DNA of 64,000 nucleotides from Paenarthrobacter aurescens (GTDB taxonomy: Bacteria; Actinomycetota; Actinomycetes; Actinomycetales; Micrococcaceae): NCBI RefSeq assembly GCF_025421775.1, contig NZ_JAOEFX010000006.1, positions 283,621 through 347,620 on the forward strand, given 5' to 3'. The notes under the pieces are model-generated. The model was not told where the DNA came from and ran no database searches. It saw only the letters and a list, made by a program, of their open reading frames with translations. Of the stretch, positions 25,626 to 34,029 are shown one piece after another. Within the stretch, counting starts at the first letter, position 1; each line of letters begins with the position of its first letter. A program made the translations under genes and the position numbers.

Positions 25626-27170
25626 GTGGGCAAGCATCATGATTCAGACCGGGCAATAAACCTGATCCGCGCAGCAGGCTTCCATCGCGTCCTTATCGCG
25701 GGAAGCCTCGCCTTCCTGGCCTTCCTGGCGTTCGGCTTCCAACCCCTGAGCTCCCTTCCAGCGGGCTCGGTTGGTGGCGCTCTGGCGCAGGGCGTCGTCG
25801 GGCCCACGGCGTTGGGCACCTTGGTGCCGCCGGAGGCCGAGACACTCGTCATCGATCCCATGCCCGAACCTCCGGAACAACTTCCCGGCACCCCCATGGT
25901 CTACTTTGACCGTGCCATGGTCCGAACCGTTGGCAAAGACGGTTCCACCGGCCTCACGGTAGCTTCCGCCGGGTTGTCCCGTCCGCCCACCGGGGCACTG
26001 TACGCACCCCTCGAGGTCCTCAACCTGAGTTCCAACTATGGCTACCGCTACAGCCCCTTGACGGGCTTGGCCGGCGAGTTCCACTGGGGCCAGGATTACG
26101 CTGCCGCCTGCGGAACGCGCGTTTACGCGGCAGACGCCGGTGTGGTCCGGGCCGTCGGCTGGCACATTTGGGGCGGTGGCAACCGGGTGGAGATCGAACA
26201 CGGCAACGGCCTGGTCACCACGTACAACCACCTGCAGGCCATCGGGGTCACGAAGGGTCAGTCCGTTCGCGTGGGCGAGGTCATCGCCGAGGTTGGCACT
26301 ACCGGCTGGTCCACAGGCTGCCACCTCCATTTTGAGACCATTGTGAACGGCCTCCACACCAACCCCAACGGCTGGACCTACCTGCCCATGCGGCAGATTG
26401 ATCCGCTGCAGGCCATCGCCATGGTCAACTACCAGCCAGGTGTTGGTACGGGCGCTTCGGCGGCCCCGCAGTGGGCCGTTCCAGTAGCCGACGGCACCAA
26501 CCGTGCCGTCATCGGTGGCGAACACGAAGAACCTGTAGCCCCGCCTGTGGTGGTTCCGCCGGTGACCACGCCTCCGGCCACTTCGGGAAGCACTCCGACA
26601 ACCACCACCCCGCCTGCGACGCAGACGCCAACACCCTCGCCTTCCGTGACGACCCCGACGCAGACGGCCACGCCGACACCTTCGCCTTCCGTGACGACCC
26701 CGACGCCGACGCAGACGGCCACGCCGACACCCTCGCCTTCCGTGACGACCCCGACGCCGACGCAGACGGCCACGCCGACACCTTCGCCGACGGCCTCGGT
26801 CACCACACCGGTCACCAGTACGGTCGCACCAACTGTGACCACCCCGGCCGCTCCGGCGCCGGCCGCCGTCGTACCGCCTGCAGCACCGGCTCCCGCACCA
26901 CCTGCGGTGGTCGCGCCTGCTGCCCCGGCACCTGCGCCCGCTGTCGTTGCGCCGGCCCCGGCACCAGCCGTCACGCAGGCCGTGGCTCCTGCTCCAGCCC
27001 CTGTAACGCCGGTGGCTCCAGTGCCGGCTCCTACACCCGCCGCCGTACTTCCGCAAACGCTCCCGGCCGTGATTCTTCCGCCTGGATACGTCCTGGTTGG
27101 ACCGGACTCGGTCCGGCGACCGGACGGCGTCATTGTGCCGCTGTCCACGCTCATCATCCCGACGCCTTAG
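25626..27170 (+). CDS. secreted M23 (LytM) metallopeptidase with Pro/Thr-rich tail
   Basis: About 514 residues from GTG 25626, chosen because GGGGAG precedes it; GTG 25596 is an alternative. A signal peptide (about 20-55, FHRVLIAGSLAFLAFLAFGF) leads the protein outside. The LytM peptidase domain (about 130-265) has the zinc motifs HWGQDYAAACG and GCHLHFET. By family it cuts peptidoglycan cross-bridges or activates an amidase. From about 320 the protein turns into a Thr/Pro tail coded by tandem DNA repeats, then an Ala/Pro stretch, and ends with a short hydrophobic block (ILPPGYVLVGPDSV) that may be a wall-contact element. Confidence 0.85.
   Translation: MGKHHDSDRAINLIRAAGFHRVLIAGSLAFLAFLAFGFQPLSSLPAGSVGGALAQGVVGPTALGTLVPPEAETLVIDPMPEPPEQLPGTPMVYFDRAMVRTVGKDGSTGLTVASAGLSRPPTGALYAPLEVLNLSSNYGYRYSPLTGLAGEFHWGQDYAAACGTRVYAADAGVVRAVGWHIWGGGNRVEIEHGNGLVTTYNHLQAIGVTKGQSVRVGEVIAEVGTTGWSTGCHLHFETIVNGLHTNPNGWTYLPMRQIDPLQAIAMVNYQPGVGTGASAAPQWAVPVADGTNRAVIGGEHEEPVAPPVVVPPVTTPPATSGSTPTTTTPPATQTPTPSPSVTTPTQTATPTPSPSVTTPTPTQTATPTPSPSVTTPTPTQTATPTPSPTASVTTPVTSTVAPTVTTPAAPAPAAVVPPAAPAPAPPAVVAPAAPAPAPAVVAPAPAPAVTQAVAPAPAPVTPVAPVPAPTPAAVLPQTLPAVILPPGYVLVGPDSVRRPDGVIVPLSTLIIPTP
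26619..26790 (+). repeat. in-frame tandem repeat (about 51-base unit) in the M23 gene
   Basis: Four copies, the first and last incomplete, of a unit beginning ACGCAGACGGCCACGCCGAC. They encode repeats of TQTATPTPSPSVTTPTP. Copies are nearly identical at DNA level, so copy number is likely to vary between strains. Confidence 0.85.
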
Positions 27171-27190
27171 ACGTCCACACGCTGAAGGAA

Positions 27191-27220
27191 CGCGAAACGC
27201 AGGCACCCCTGCGTTTCGCG
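27191..27220 (+). terminator. hairpin terminator after the M23 gene
   Basis: A perfect 13-base-pair stem (CGCGAAACGCAGG / CCTGCGTTTCGCG) with loop CACC starts 20 bases after the stop codon. There is no T-run. Confidence 0.7.
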
Positions 27221-27289
27221 CCCCAAGCCAGCTCCCGTAAGCTCGATGGCGGTAATCCCGCCAGCCGACGTCGTCAGGAAGCACATCCC

Positions 27290-27772
27290 ATGACCAGCCT
27301 GTACAGCATTCCCCTCACCTTCAACGATGGCTCCGAAGCAGACTTCGGCCGGTTCGAGGGGAAAGCCGTCCTGGTGGTGAACGTCGCTTCCGAGTGTGGC
27401 TATACACGCCAGTACGCGGGCCTTGAGGAGCTGTACGGCAAGTACCGCGGGCAGGGCCTGGAGATCCTCGGCGTGCCCTGCAATCAGTTCGGTGGGCAGG
27501 AACCCGGCGCGGACGAGCAGATCGCGGAATTCTGTGAGCGGAATTTTGGCGTGACCTTCCCGCTGACCAGCAAAGCCAATGTCCTGGGCAAGCAGCAACA
27601 CCCCCTGTTCGCGGAGCTGACCCGCGATGAGGACGGTCAACCGGCCAAGGTGAAGTGGAACTTCGAAAAGTTCGTCATAAACCGCGGCGGTGAACTCGTG
27701 GCAAGGTTCCCATCCGCGGTGGAGCCTGACTCCGAAGACCTTGTGGAAGCAGTGGAGAAGGCGCTGGCATAA
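27290..27772 (+). CDS. glutathione-peroxidase-family thiol peroxidase
   Basis: 160 residues from ATG 27290 with AGGAAG upstream, the standard length. Motifs: VNVASECGYT with the peroxidatic Cys 36, LGVPCNQFGGQEPG with the catalytic Gln and a second Cys (probable resolving partner), and KVKWNFEKFVI with the conserved Trp/Asn. Bacterial members usually work with thioredoxin or, in actinobacteria, mycothiol systems, reducing lipid and organic peroxides. The frame is open far upstream through the M23 gene, but that part is only a shadow. Confidence 0.92.
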   Translation: MTSLYSIPLTFNDGSEADFGRFEGKAVLVVNVASECGYTRQYAGLEELYGKYRGQGLEILGVPCNQFGGQEPGADEQIAEFCERNFGVTFPLTSKANVLGKQQHPLFAELTRDEDGQPAKVKWNFEKFVINRGGELVARFPSAVEPDSEDLVEAVEKALA

Positions 27773-27913
27773 AGCCATCAATTTCGAAGGGAGGAAAGTA
27801 ATTTTCCAACATTCCGCCGGAAATTCGCCAGTTGTTGGCTTGTTGTCTGGTTGGATTGGCCCTACTGGATTGATACGGGAGACGCCGTCTCCCACCAAAC
27901 GCTAAGGCAAGCT

Positions 27914-28897
27914 ATGGAGCTCATCGAGGCCGAGTACCCCAAACCAGGTCATGTGCTTTTGCACCTGAGTGATCTTCACCTGGTGGGTGGTCCAGGCACG
28001 CTCTATGGTTCTGTGGACAGCGCAACCAGACTCCAGGAGATCTGCGACCAGATCATCGCCTCACGGATCAAGCCCGAGGCCATCATCTTCACAGGAGACC
28101 TCGCGGACAAAGGCGAGCTGGAAGCGTATAAGCGCCTGCGCGACATGATCGAACCGGTCTGCGACGCACTGGGAGCCAAAGCCATCTGGGCCATGGGCAA
28201 CCACGACAACCGGGCAAACTTCCGCTCCGCCTTCGTGGACGCCTCCGAGGCAAGCCGGCCCCATGACCCGGTTGACCGAAGCTACTTTGTCAACGGGCTC
28301 CGCATCATCACCCTGGACACCACCGTCCCGGGGCACCATTACGGCGAACTGTCAGAATCACAGCTGGATTGGCTGGCCTCCGAACTGGCCACTCCGGCCC
28401 CCGACGGCACCATCCTGGCGCTGCACCACCCGCCGGTACCATGCGTCCAGGACCTCGCGGTGTTGGTGGAGCTGCGCGGCCAAGCCGCACTGGCCGCCGT
28501 CGTCCGCAATACAGACGTCCGCACCATCCTGGGTGGCCACCTGCATTACTCCACGACGGCGGGCTTCGCCGGCATTCCGGTATCTGTCGCCTCAGCCACG
28601 TGTTACACGCAGGATCTGGGCGTGCGCGCGGGCGGACAGCGGGGCCGGGACGGAGCGCAGTCGTACAACATGATCCATGTGTATGAACACACGATCGTGC
28701 ATTCAGTGGTGCCCATGTCAGGTGGTGTGACCGTGGGCGAACCCCTGGACGCAGCCGAGGTTCAGCAGCGGCTGGCAGAAGCCGGCATCCGCATTCCGCA
28801 TGAGTCCCGGGTGGGTGCCCACACTTCGCCGGGCACGCACACCTCGTCGCTGCCGCTTGTTTCTCCGGGTGGCTTTACTTCTCCCAAGGCGCCTTGA
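27914..28897 (+). CDS. CpdA-like metallophosphoesterase
   Basis: 327 residues from ATG 27914 ([13 protein letters not shown]), preceded by AAGG. All calcineurin-like metal motifs are present: [30 protein letters not shown] and GGHLHYS. This set matches the cyclic-nucleotide phosphodiesterase CpdA/GpdQ group; the substrate could be a cyclic nucleotide or another phosphodiester. The tail of ~40 residues is Ser/Thr/Pro-rich. The 3' end overlaps the convergent stealth gene by 23 bases. Confidence 0.88.
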   Translation: MELIEAEYPKPGHVLLHLSDLHLVGGPGTLYGSVDSATRLQEICDQIIASRIKPEAIIFTGDLADKGELEAYKRLRDMIEPVCDALGAKAIWAMGNHDNRANFRSAFVDASEASRPHDPVDRSYFVNGLRIITLDTTVPGHHYGELSESQLDWLASELATPAPDGTILALHHPPVPCVQDLAVLVELRGQAALAAVVRNTDVRTILGGHLHYSTTAGFAGIPVSVASATCYTQDLGVRAGGQRGRDGAQSYNMIHVYEHTIVHSVVPMSGGVTVGEPLDAAEVQQRLAEAGIRIPHESRVGAHTSPGTHTSSLPLVSPGGFTSPKAP

Positions 28898-30290
28898 CCG
28901 GGAAGTACTTCTCCAGGAAGTCGGTCACCAGGTCCGCTCGTTCGTTTGCCTCAACCTCCGGGAAGCTGCCGTCGTTCAGGCAGAAGAAGTCCATGTGGCG
29001 CTTGGCAAGGAGCTTGGGCAAGTAGTGCAGCCCGGCCCACATGGTGGAATCCACATACCGGACCTTGGCGTTGGTCTGCGTCACCGCGCGACCTGTGAGC
29101 AAGGCGTAGTAGTGGTAGAAGGAGTTGGTCACTGAGATGTTGTCGGCGGCGCGGAAACGGCTGCCGGCGGTCTTGGCGAATTCGGCCGGGAATTCCTTCT
29201 CCATCCGGGCCACCACGCTGCGGCGCAGGGGTGCCGCGGTGTGCTCAAGGTGCCGGGTGGTGATCCTGCCGAAGCGCTCCCACAGCAGTTTGCGGTTGAC
29301 GCGCGCTGCGTTCTCGAAGCCACTGCGTTCGGCGTCGTTCTCGCCCAGCCCAATGCGCGTGTCAGCTTCGATGAACTTGGTGATGCCGCCAGGGGTGAAG
29401 AACATGTCCGGGCCAACGGGCCGGCCAAAGAACATGTCGTCGTTGGAGTACAGGAAGTGCTCTGACAGGCCGTCAATGTGGTGAAGCTGGCATTCCACGG
29501 CTTGCGAATTGTGGGTGGGCAGCACTGACTTGTCCGCGAAGAACTCCTCGCTGCGCACAATGGTCACTGATGGGTGGTCGGCCAGCCAGGCCGGTGCGGG
29601 GGAGTCGGTAGCGATGAAGATCCGCCGGATCCAGGGCGCAAACATGTGGACCGATCGCAGCGCATATTTCAATTCGTTGATCTGGCGGAATCGGGCCTCA
29701 TGGTCGTCACCCTCGCCCAGGACGGCCCCGGCCTGCTGTGCGCGCCTCCTGGCGATGTATTCGGGGTCGCTGCCATCTACCCACGAGAAAACGATGTCGA
29801 TGTCGAAGTCGATGTCGCTGGCATGGTCAGCGAACATGTTCTCGATGGTGGGCCACGTCAGGCCATGCCGCTGGACAGTGCCGCGCACTGCGTCCTGGCG
29901 CAGCATGGTGCGGCGGGTCAGGGAATTCTCCACCGGGAGCTCCAGATGGTCGCCCTCGAACCGCCACAGCTCAAGCTGCACGCCCAAGGCAGGGCCGTAC
30001 CAGAGCCCGCCGCCGATTTCGACGCGGGGGCGGTACAGGCGGAAGATGCGGGATTTTCGGTTGGCGGACAGCTCGCCGTCGGCCACCAGCACCGAGGTCT
30101 TCTTTTTTGCGTCCACGGTCATGGAGTAGAACGGCTCATTGTGGAACGCCGACACCAGCGCCTCCCGGACCTCCTTGCGCGACTCCCAGTCGACGGCGAC
30201 AACGGGCCTCTCGTCATTGCCGCGCACCAGGATGAAATCGACGCCGGCAGCGTCCAAGGCGGCCCGTACAGCCAAGAGATCGGACACCAT
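28875..30290 (-). CDS. stealth-family sugar-phosphate transferase
   Basis: 471 residues from the first ATG. Stealth conserved regions: [14 protein letters not shown] (CR1, about 155-170), [20 protein letters not shown] (CR2) and [14 protein letters not shown] (CR3), with a later CR4-like stretch. Such enzymes transfer hexose-1-phosphate units to build cell-surface polysaccharides. The reading frame stays open upstream past the HAD stop and translates to sensible protein (RHRGRYALVNGDLTPQQ just before the ATG), yet no ATG, GTG or TTG occurs in that extension up to position 30521. The true N-terminus is therefore probably longer than annotated. The HAD gene lies directly upstream in the same operon. 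Confidence 0.88.
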   Translation of the reverse strand: MVSDLLAVRAALDAAGVDFILVRGNDERPVVAVDWESRKEVREALVSAFHNEPFYSMTVDAKKKTSVLVADGELSANRKSRIFRLYRPRVEIGGGLWYGPALGVQLELWRFEGDHLELPVENSLTRRTMLRQDAVRGTVQRHGLTWPTIENMFADHASDIDFDIDIVFSWVDGSDPEYIARRRAQQAGAVLGEGDDHEARFRQINELKYALRSVHMFAPWIRRIFIATDSPAPAWLADHPSVTIVRSEEFFADKSVLPTHNSQAVECQLHHIDGLSEHFLYSNDDMFFGRPVGPDMFFTPGGITKFIEADTRIGLGENDAERSGFENAARVNRKLLWERFGRITTRHLEHTAAPLRRSVVARMEKEFPAEFAKTAGSRFRAADNISVTNSFYHYYALLTGRAVTQTNAKVRYVDSTMWAGLHYLPKLLAKRHMDFFCLNDGSFPEVEANERADLVTDFLEKYFPVKAPWEK

Positions 30291-30514
30291 GGCCTGTTGC
30301 GGGGTGAGGTCGCCGTTAACCAGGGCGTACCGCCCGCGGTGACGGACGACGTCGGACCTGTGCCTAAGATGCGCAACGACGGCAGGCGTGATTGCCTCGG
30401 CAATCGTGTCCTCTTCGATGGAGGGGCTGCCGTGGTAAATCGGATCGACCTGTGCTTGTGTGATGGCTGTGTCTCCGGGATCGTCGGTGTGCGTGAAACT
30501 GGACTCGCTGGTTG

Positions 30515-31435
30515 TTAGATGGAAAGGGCCTCGCGCCAGCTGCGGAGGAAAGCGCCGCCGGCGTCGTCGTGGATCACGTCGTCCGCCAGTTGGAGGTCAG
30601 AGGCCGTCAGGATGGTGTAGGGCTTCACCGGTACGCCGTCTGCGGGCCGGACGTCCACGTGCTTTACGTCGTGATCGTTGTGGTGAAGCCAGTCTGCCAT
30701 GGCATAGTCCGTGCGGGAATCACCCACGGTCCGCCAAGAGAGCGGAGTGATGCCCTGCGCCGCGAGCAGTTCGACGGCGCGGCTGGCTCCGAGGTCCTTG
30801 CCGAGGCGGACGGATTCGATGTCCGTGGAGATGATGGTGGGGTCCAGCCGGTAGTCCGCCGTGTCATCGGATTCCGGTGCATGGTGGTCCAAAATCGCGG
30901 CGTTGAGACCATGCCGTCCCATGATGTCCAGGGCGTCGGCGTCGAAGAGTTTCTGTTCGGCCAGGTAGTCCGCGCTGGCCACGTCCAGGTGCTGCTCTAC
31001 CGAAACCATGGCGCGCTTGGTCTCGTCGAAAAACATGTGCGCGGAATAGTCTTCGGCAACCAGGCGGCGTATATCGTCGCCGTAGGCCTTGGGCACTGCG
31101 AGTTCGTGGTCCACGTGGATGGGACCGGGGCCCTCCGCCGTGTAGCTGAACCACACAGCGCCCTTCTCGCAGATGGCGTGGATGACGGTGTTGGCCGGCA
31201 TCCCGGCGGCAATCATGGGCTCCATGACCTGCTCGCTGATGAACGCGTCAGAGCGGCCCGTGTTGAAAATGACGGGAATGCCCGCCGAGGCCAGCGCCAC
31301 CATGTCCACGATGATGTCCGGCTTGACGTCGCGCGTCACAGGGCTGGCGATGGGGCCGTCGACATCCAACAGCAACGCCAGGGCAGGCGTAGCGTGGGCA
31401 GCGGTCCGGTCAGTACCTTGGAGCGGTGGAGTCAT
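30515..31435 (-). CDS. HAD-superfamily hydrolase
   Basis: 306 residues. HAD motif I is ALLLDVDGPIA (about 20-30), motif II lies in FNTGRSD (about 57-63), motif III includes a Lys in ESVRLGKDLG, and motif IV is VGDSRTDYAMADW. The size of the cap between motifs II and III fits a class IIB sugar-phosphate phosphatase. Cotranscription with the stealth gene suggests a role in preparing or editing the sugar-phosphate donor or product, which is inference. Confidence 0.85.
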   Translation of the reverse strand: MTPPLQGTDRTAAHATPALALLLDVDGPIASPVTRDVKPDIIVDMVALASAGIPVIFNTGRSDAFISEQVMEPMIAAGMPANTVIHAICEKGAVWFSYTAEGPGPIHVDHELAVPKAYGDDIRRLVAEDYSAHMFFDETKRAMVSVEQHLDVASADYLAEQKLFDADALDIMGRHGLNAAILDHHAPESDDTADYRLDPTIISTDIESVRLGKDLGASRAVELLAAQGITPLSWRTVGDSRTDYAMADWLHHNDHDVKHVDVRPADGVPVKPYTILTASDLQLADDVIHDDAGGAFLRSWREALSI

Positions 31436-31508
31436 GCCCCTATTCTGTCAGTCCGCGCGGTGACCCTCACAGCTGTGACGTCTGTGACGCCCCACGAAGG
31501 ATATAGAC

Positions 31509-31537
31509 GGTACTGGTGGAAAGGACGCGCCAGTACC
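31509..31537. terminator. weak hairpin between lipoprotein and HAD genes
   Basis: GGTACTGG (31509-31516) and CCAGTACC (31530-31537) could form an 8-base-pair stem about 25 bases beyond the lipoprotein stop on the minus strand. It also overlaps the likely HAD promoter region, so its role is unclear. Confidence 0.3.
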
Positions 31538-31562
31538 GGCGGACTTTACTGGTCATTGCTTC

Positions 31563-32084
31563 CTACCTGAATTTGCCTTCGGGATCCGGCGCGCATCGGG
31601 TGTTGCCGCCGAGCGTGGTGCCGAAGCTGCTCGTTCCAAGCTGCATGGAGAACCTGCCATCGCCAAAGCCAGTGGTGATCTGGTCTCGGTTCGCCCCCGA
31701 GGGCTGGGTTTGTACAACTCTTAGCCCTTTGCTTTCAAAGACTTCCTTTACCGTCTTATGTATCGCTTCAGCCTGATCTTCTGAGATCGCGCCGTGCATG
31801 CTGTCGAAATTGAACCGAGTGCCCTCGGTCCCGTCCGGGAGGGGGCACGCCATACCGGGTTTATCGGGTGTAATTTTCGTCCAATCGCCCGGGGCGAGAG
31901 CTTGAATTTGTATGAAGATGCCGAGGTATTCCGTGCGGGCTTGTTCCGGCTCCATGGTCTGCTCCGCGGTGCTGATAGGCGGGTTGGTGCTCGGCGCTGA
32001 GCCGCATCCTGCAAGGGTGAGAAGAATTACCGCCGCGGCAGTAAGGACGTGTCTGGACCTAGACACCATCAGTAGTCGATTCAA
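31563..32084 (-). CDS. lipoprotein C of a three-gene paralogous array
   Basis: 173 residues with a signal peptide ending LLTLAGC (lipobox). The mature part shares STAEQTMEPEQARTEY, IQALAPGDW and a closing GGNTRCAPDPEGKFR with lipoprotein A (32709-33230), and more loosely with lipoprotein B. Two further Cys (in GMACPLPDG and NTRCAPDP) could form a disulfide. No known domain is recognised. It is the last gene of the leftward set behind the DUF1023-type hydrolase. An immunity or accessory role is possible. Confidence 0.7.
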   Translation of the reverse strand: MNRLLMVSRSRHVLTAAAVILLTLAGCGSAPSTNPPISTAEQTMEPEQARTEYLGIFIQIQALAPGDWTKITPDKPGMACPLPDGTEGTRFNFDSMHGAISEDQAEAIHKTVKEVFESKGLRVVQTQPSGANRDQITTGFGDGRFSMQLGTSSFGTTLGGNTRCAPDPEGKFR

Positions 32085-32138
32085 CGTTTCTTGATTCCCT
32101 CTTTGGCCGCTGTAACCATTACCGTGCCCGTGGAGAGG

Positions 32139-32702
32139 CTATTTTGCTACCTCCGGGTCCGGGACACAGCGGCTGCTGCCATCGATTATTGTGCCGAGGT
32201 CGCCCGTGTATAGGGCGACGGATAACCCATCGGGTCCGAATGCAGTAGTGATGAGCAAATTATTCGTGGTGGTTGATTTATCGAGGGTCTGAACTTTGTA
32301 CCCGCGTGATTCATAAAATGCTGAGACTTTCTGCCTGAGTGTCTCGCGCTCGGCGGAGCTGAGGGGTCCCGTGGTCCGGCCGCCGGCGAACTGCTTGCCG
32401 CTTCCGGTGTCCTGGAAGTTGCAGTATCCACCTGCCGGTACGTCCTCGTTCACCCAGTCACCTGGTGACAAGGCCTGAATCTCATCGAGGAGTCCGAAGA
32501 ACTCCGTTCTGGCCTCTTCCGGTGTCATATTCAACCCATTCCCACCATTGGGAAGCATGTTGCTTGCGGCGGTTTGAGAGGGTGGGAGACCTCCATCAGC
32601 ACTCCTGCCCGAAGACCCAGCGGCGCATCCGGACACGAGCAGCAGCAGGACGGCACTGGTGGAAAGTACGCGTCTGTAAAGGGGGCGGTGCATGGTTGTC
32701 AT
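32139..32702 (-). CDS. lipoprotein B of a three-gene paralogous array
   Basis: 187 residues; signal peptide with lipobox LLVSGC. It is the most divergent of the three but keeps TPEEARTEFFGLLDEIQALSPGDW, a Cys after the PGDW block (GGYCNF) and SSRCVPDPE at the end. Its first eight residues (MTTMHRPL) and the DNA around its start are identical to lipoprotein A, showing duplication. The gap to lipoprotein A is 6 bases. Function is unknown. Confidence 0.7.
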   Translation of the reverse strand: MTTMHRPLYRRVLSTSAVLLLLVSGCAAGSSGRSADGGLPPSQTAASNMLPNGGNGLNMTPEEARTEFFGLLDEIQALSPGDWVNEDVPAGGYCNFQDTGSGKQFAGGRTTGPLSSAERETLRQKVSAFYESRGYKVQTLDKSTTTNNLLITTAFGPDGLSVALYTGDLGTIIDGSSRCVPDPEVAK

Positions 32703-32708
32703 CGTTTT

Positions 32709-33230
32709 CTAGCGAAATTTGCCTTCCGGGTCGGGAACGCAGCGGGTGTTTCCGCCAAGGTTTATTTCGTACTTTCCGGTGGTGAGCCCCATGACGAATT
32801 TGTCGGGCCCGAACACGTCGGTGTGTCTGACGAAGTTCGGGCCGCCATCGGATTCTTGCTTCACAGTGAACCCCGTGGACACGAAGACAGTTTTTACCTT
32901 GTCGTGCAGAGCGTCCATTTCTTCCCGGCTCAGCGGACTTCGACTGGTATCGATTGAGAATTGGGTACCGTCAGACCCGTCCGGGAGCCGGCAGACATCC
33001 CCTTGATATTCGGAGGGCGGCGCGACATCCCAGTCGCCGGGGGCGAGGGCCTGAATCTTGTTGAAGAGGTTGAAGTACTCTGTGCGGGCTTGTTCTGGGT
33101 CCATGGTTTGCTCCGCGGTGCTGGTAGGTGGGTTGGTTCCAGGGGTTGTTCCGCACCCTGCAAGGGTGATTAGAAGGATGGCTGCGGCGGGAAGGATGCT
33201 CCTGTTAAGGGGGCGGTGCATGGTTGTCAT
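32709..33230 (-). CDS. lipoprotein A of a three-gene paralogous array
   Basis: 173 residues with lipobox ITLAGC. It shares STAEQTMDPEQARTEYF, IQALAPGDW and GGNTRCVPDPEGKFR with lipoprotein C. The start codon overlaps the stop of the hydrolase gene (ATGA), which strongly suggests translational coupling, so the hydrolase and at least this lipoprotein are made together. No known domain is recognised. Confidence 0.72.
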   Translation of the reverse strand: MTTMHRPLNRSILPAAAILLITLAGCGTTPGTNPPTSTAEQTMDPEQARTEYFNLFNKIQALAPGDWDVAPPSEYQGDVCRLPDGSDGTQFSIDTSRSPLSREEMDALHDKVKTVFVSTGFTVKQESDGGPNFVRHTDVFGPDKFVMGLTTGKYEINLGGNTRCVPDPEGKFR

Positions 33231-33967
33231 CGTGTCGCATTCGTGAGTTGGTCATTCAAGCCGAGGGCGATTCTGGCTTGGTTATAGCTTGACTGGGTTC
33301 TCCTGTCGAAGTACCCGTAGATGCCGTCCTTGCCGCCTGTTTGTCCGTCGTGGGTTTTCGTTGGGAGTTCTGTGGCACCATCCGGTCCCGTGATGCCGTC
33401 CGTGCCGAAGGTGACGGCGCCGAATCCGGGGTCTGCGGTGCTTTTACGCTGCCAGCCGAGCCCATGCCCGACTTCAGCTACGTGGTCCCAGTCGTAGGTT
33501 CCCCGGTATACGGTGCCGCCGGGGTTCAGGTGGAGATCGTTCACGGAGGTCACGTTATCAGGGGCCCCAACGTCCCCGACGAGAACGAGGTTATCGACAG
33601 GCAGCTCGGTTTTTGCTGCCTCCATGGCCCCGAGGGAACCCATGGAGTGCCCGACTGCTGTTGTCATGGCTGCGTTGTCGAGGTTTTGGTGAACGGCGTT
33701 GACCCCTGTCGCGTAGTTGCGAAGGGCAGGACCCACGACTTTTGCTTGGTCGTTGCTGAACACACCCAGACCCTGGGCCGGCTCGACACCAATCCAGGCA
33801 ACGACAGCAATCCGGTTCTTATCCAGCCCGTTGGAACCGGCGAGTTTGCGTTGATCAAGCCGCTGATCATTGGCCTGTTTGGTCTTGGATGCCATGTCCT
33901 TGCCGATGGTGGTGTCCAGCCCGGGGAGCTGGTAGGTGACGTGCTTGGCGGCGTCGAGGTCTCCCAC
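33227..33967 (-). CDS. DUF1023-type alpha/beta hydrolase, catalytic C-terminal part (frameshifted)
   Basis: 246 residues from GTG 33967, but the frame is open further upstream and encodes typical family sequence there (SDIRQLISFAPF, then the short loop before GDLDAAKHVTYQLPG). Catalytic elements: Ser in AVGHSMGSLGAMEA, probable Asp in LVLVGDVGAPDN and probable His in DHVAEVGHGLGW. No ribosome site precedes the GTG. The N-terminal part of the same protein lies just upstream in another frame (34030-35244), so this is best read as one gene interrupted by a single-base shift near 34065-34085. The stop overlaps lipoprotein A. Confidence 0.75.
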   Translation of the reverse strand: MGDLDAAKHVTYQLPGLDTTIGKDMASKTKQANDQRLDQRKLAGSNGLDKNRIAVVAWIGVEPAQGLGVFSNDQAKVVGPALRNYATGVNAVHQNLDNAAMTTAVGHSMGSLGAMEAAKTELPVDNLVLVGDVGAPDNVTSVNDLHLNPGGTVYRGTYDWDHVAEVGHGLGWQRKSTADPGFGAVTFGTDGITGPDGATELPTKTHDGQTGGKDGIYGYFDRRTQSSYNQARIALGLNDQLTNATR

Positions 33968-34029
33968 GGAAATAGATGCACCGAACCCGGTCTCCGATCC
34001 TGTCCCGAGACTAAAGGGAGCGAAGCTGA

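Noticed and set aside
25644..27284. 546-codon open frame antisense to the M23 gene
   Set aside because: Arg/Gly-rich low-complexity translation with no domain; explained by the GC-rich repeats on the sense strand.
26471..27289. upstream extension of the glutathione peroxidase frame
   Set aside because: The frame is open through the M23 gene, but family sequence starts at 27290, where a ribosome site and ATG are present.
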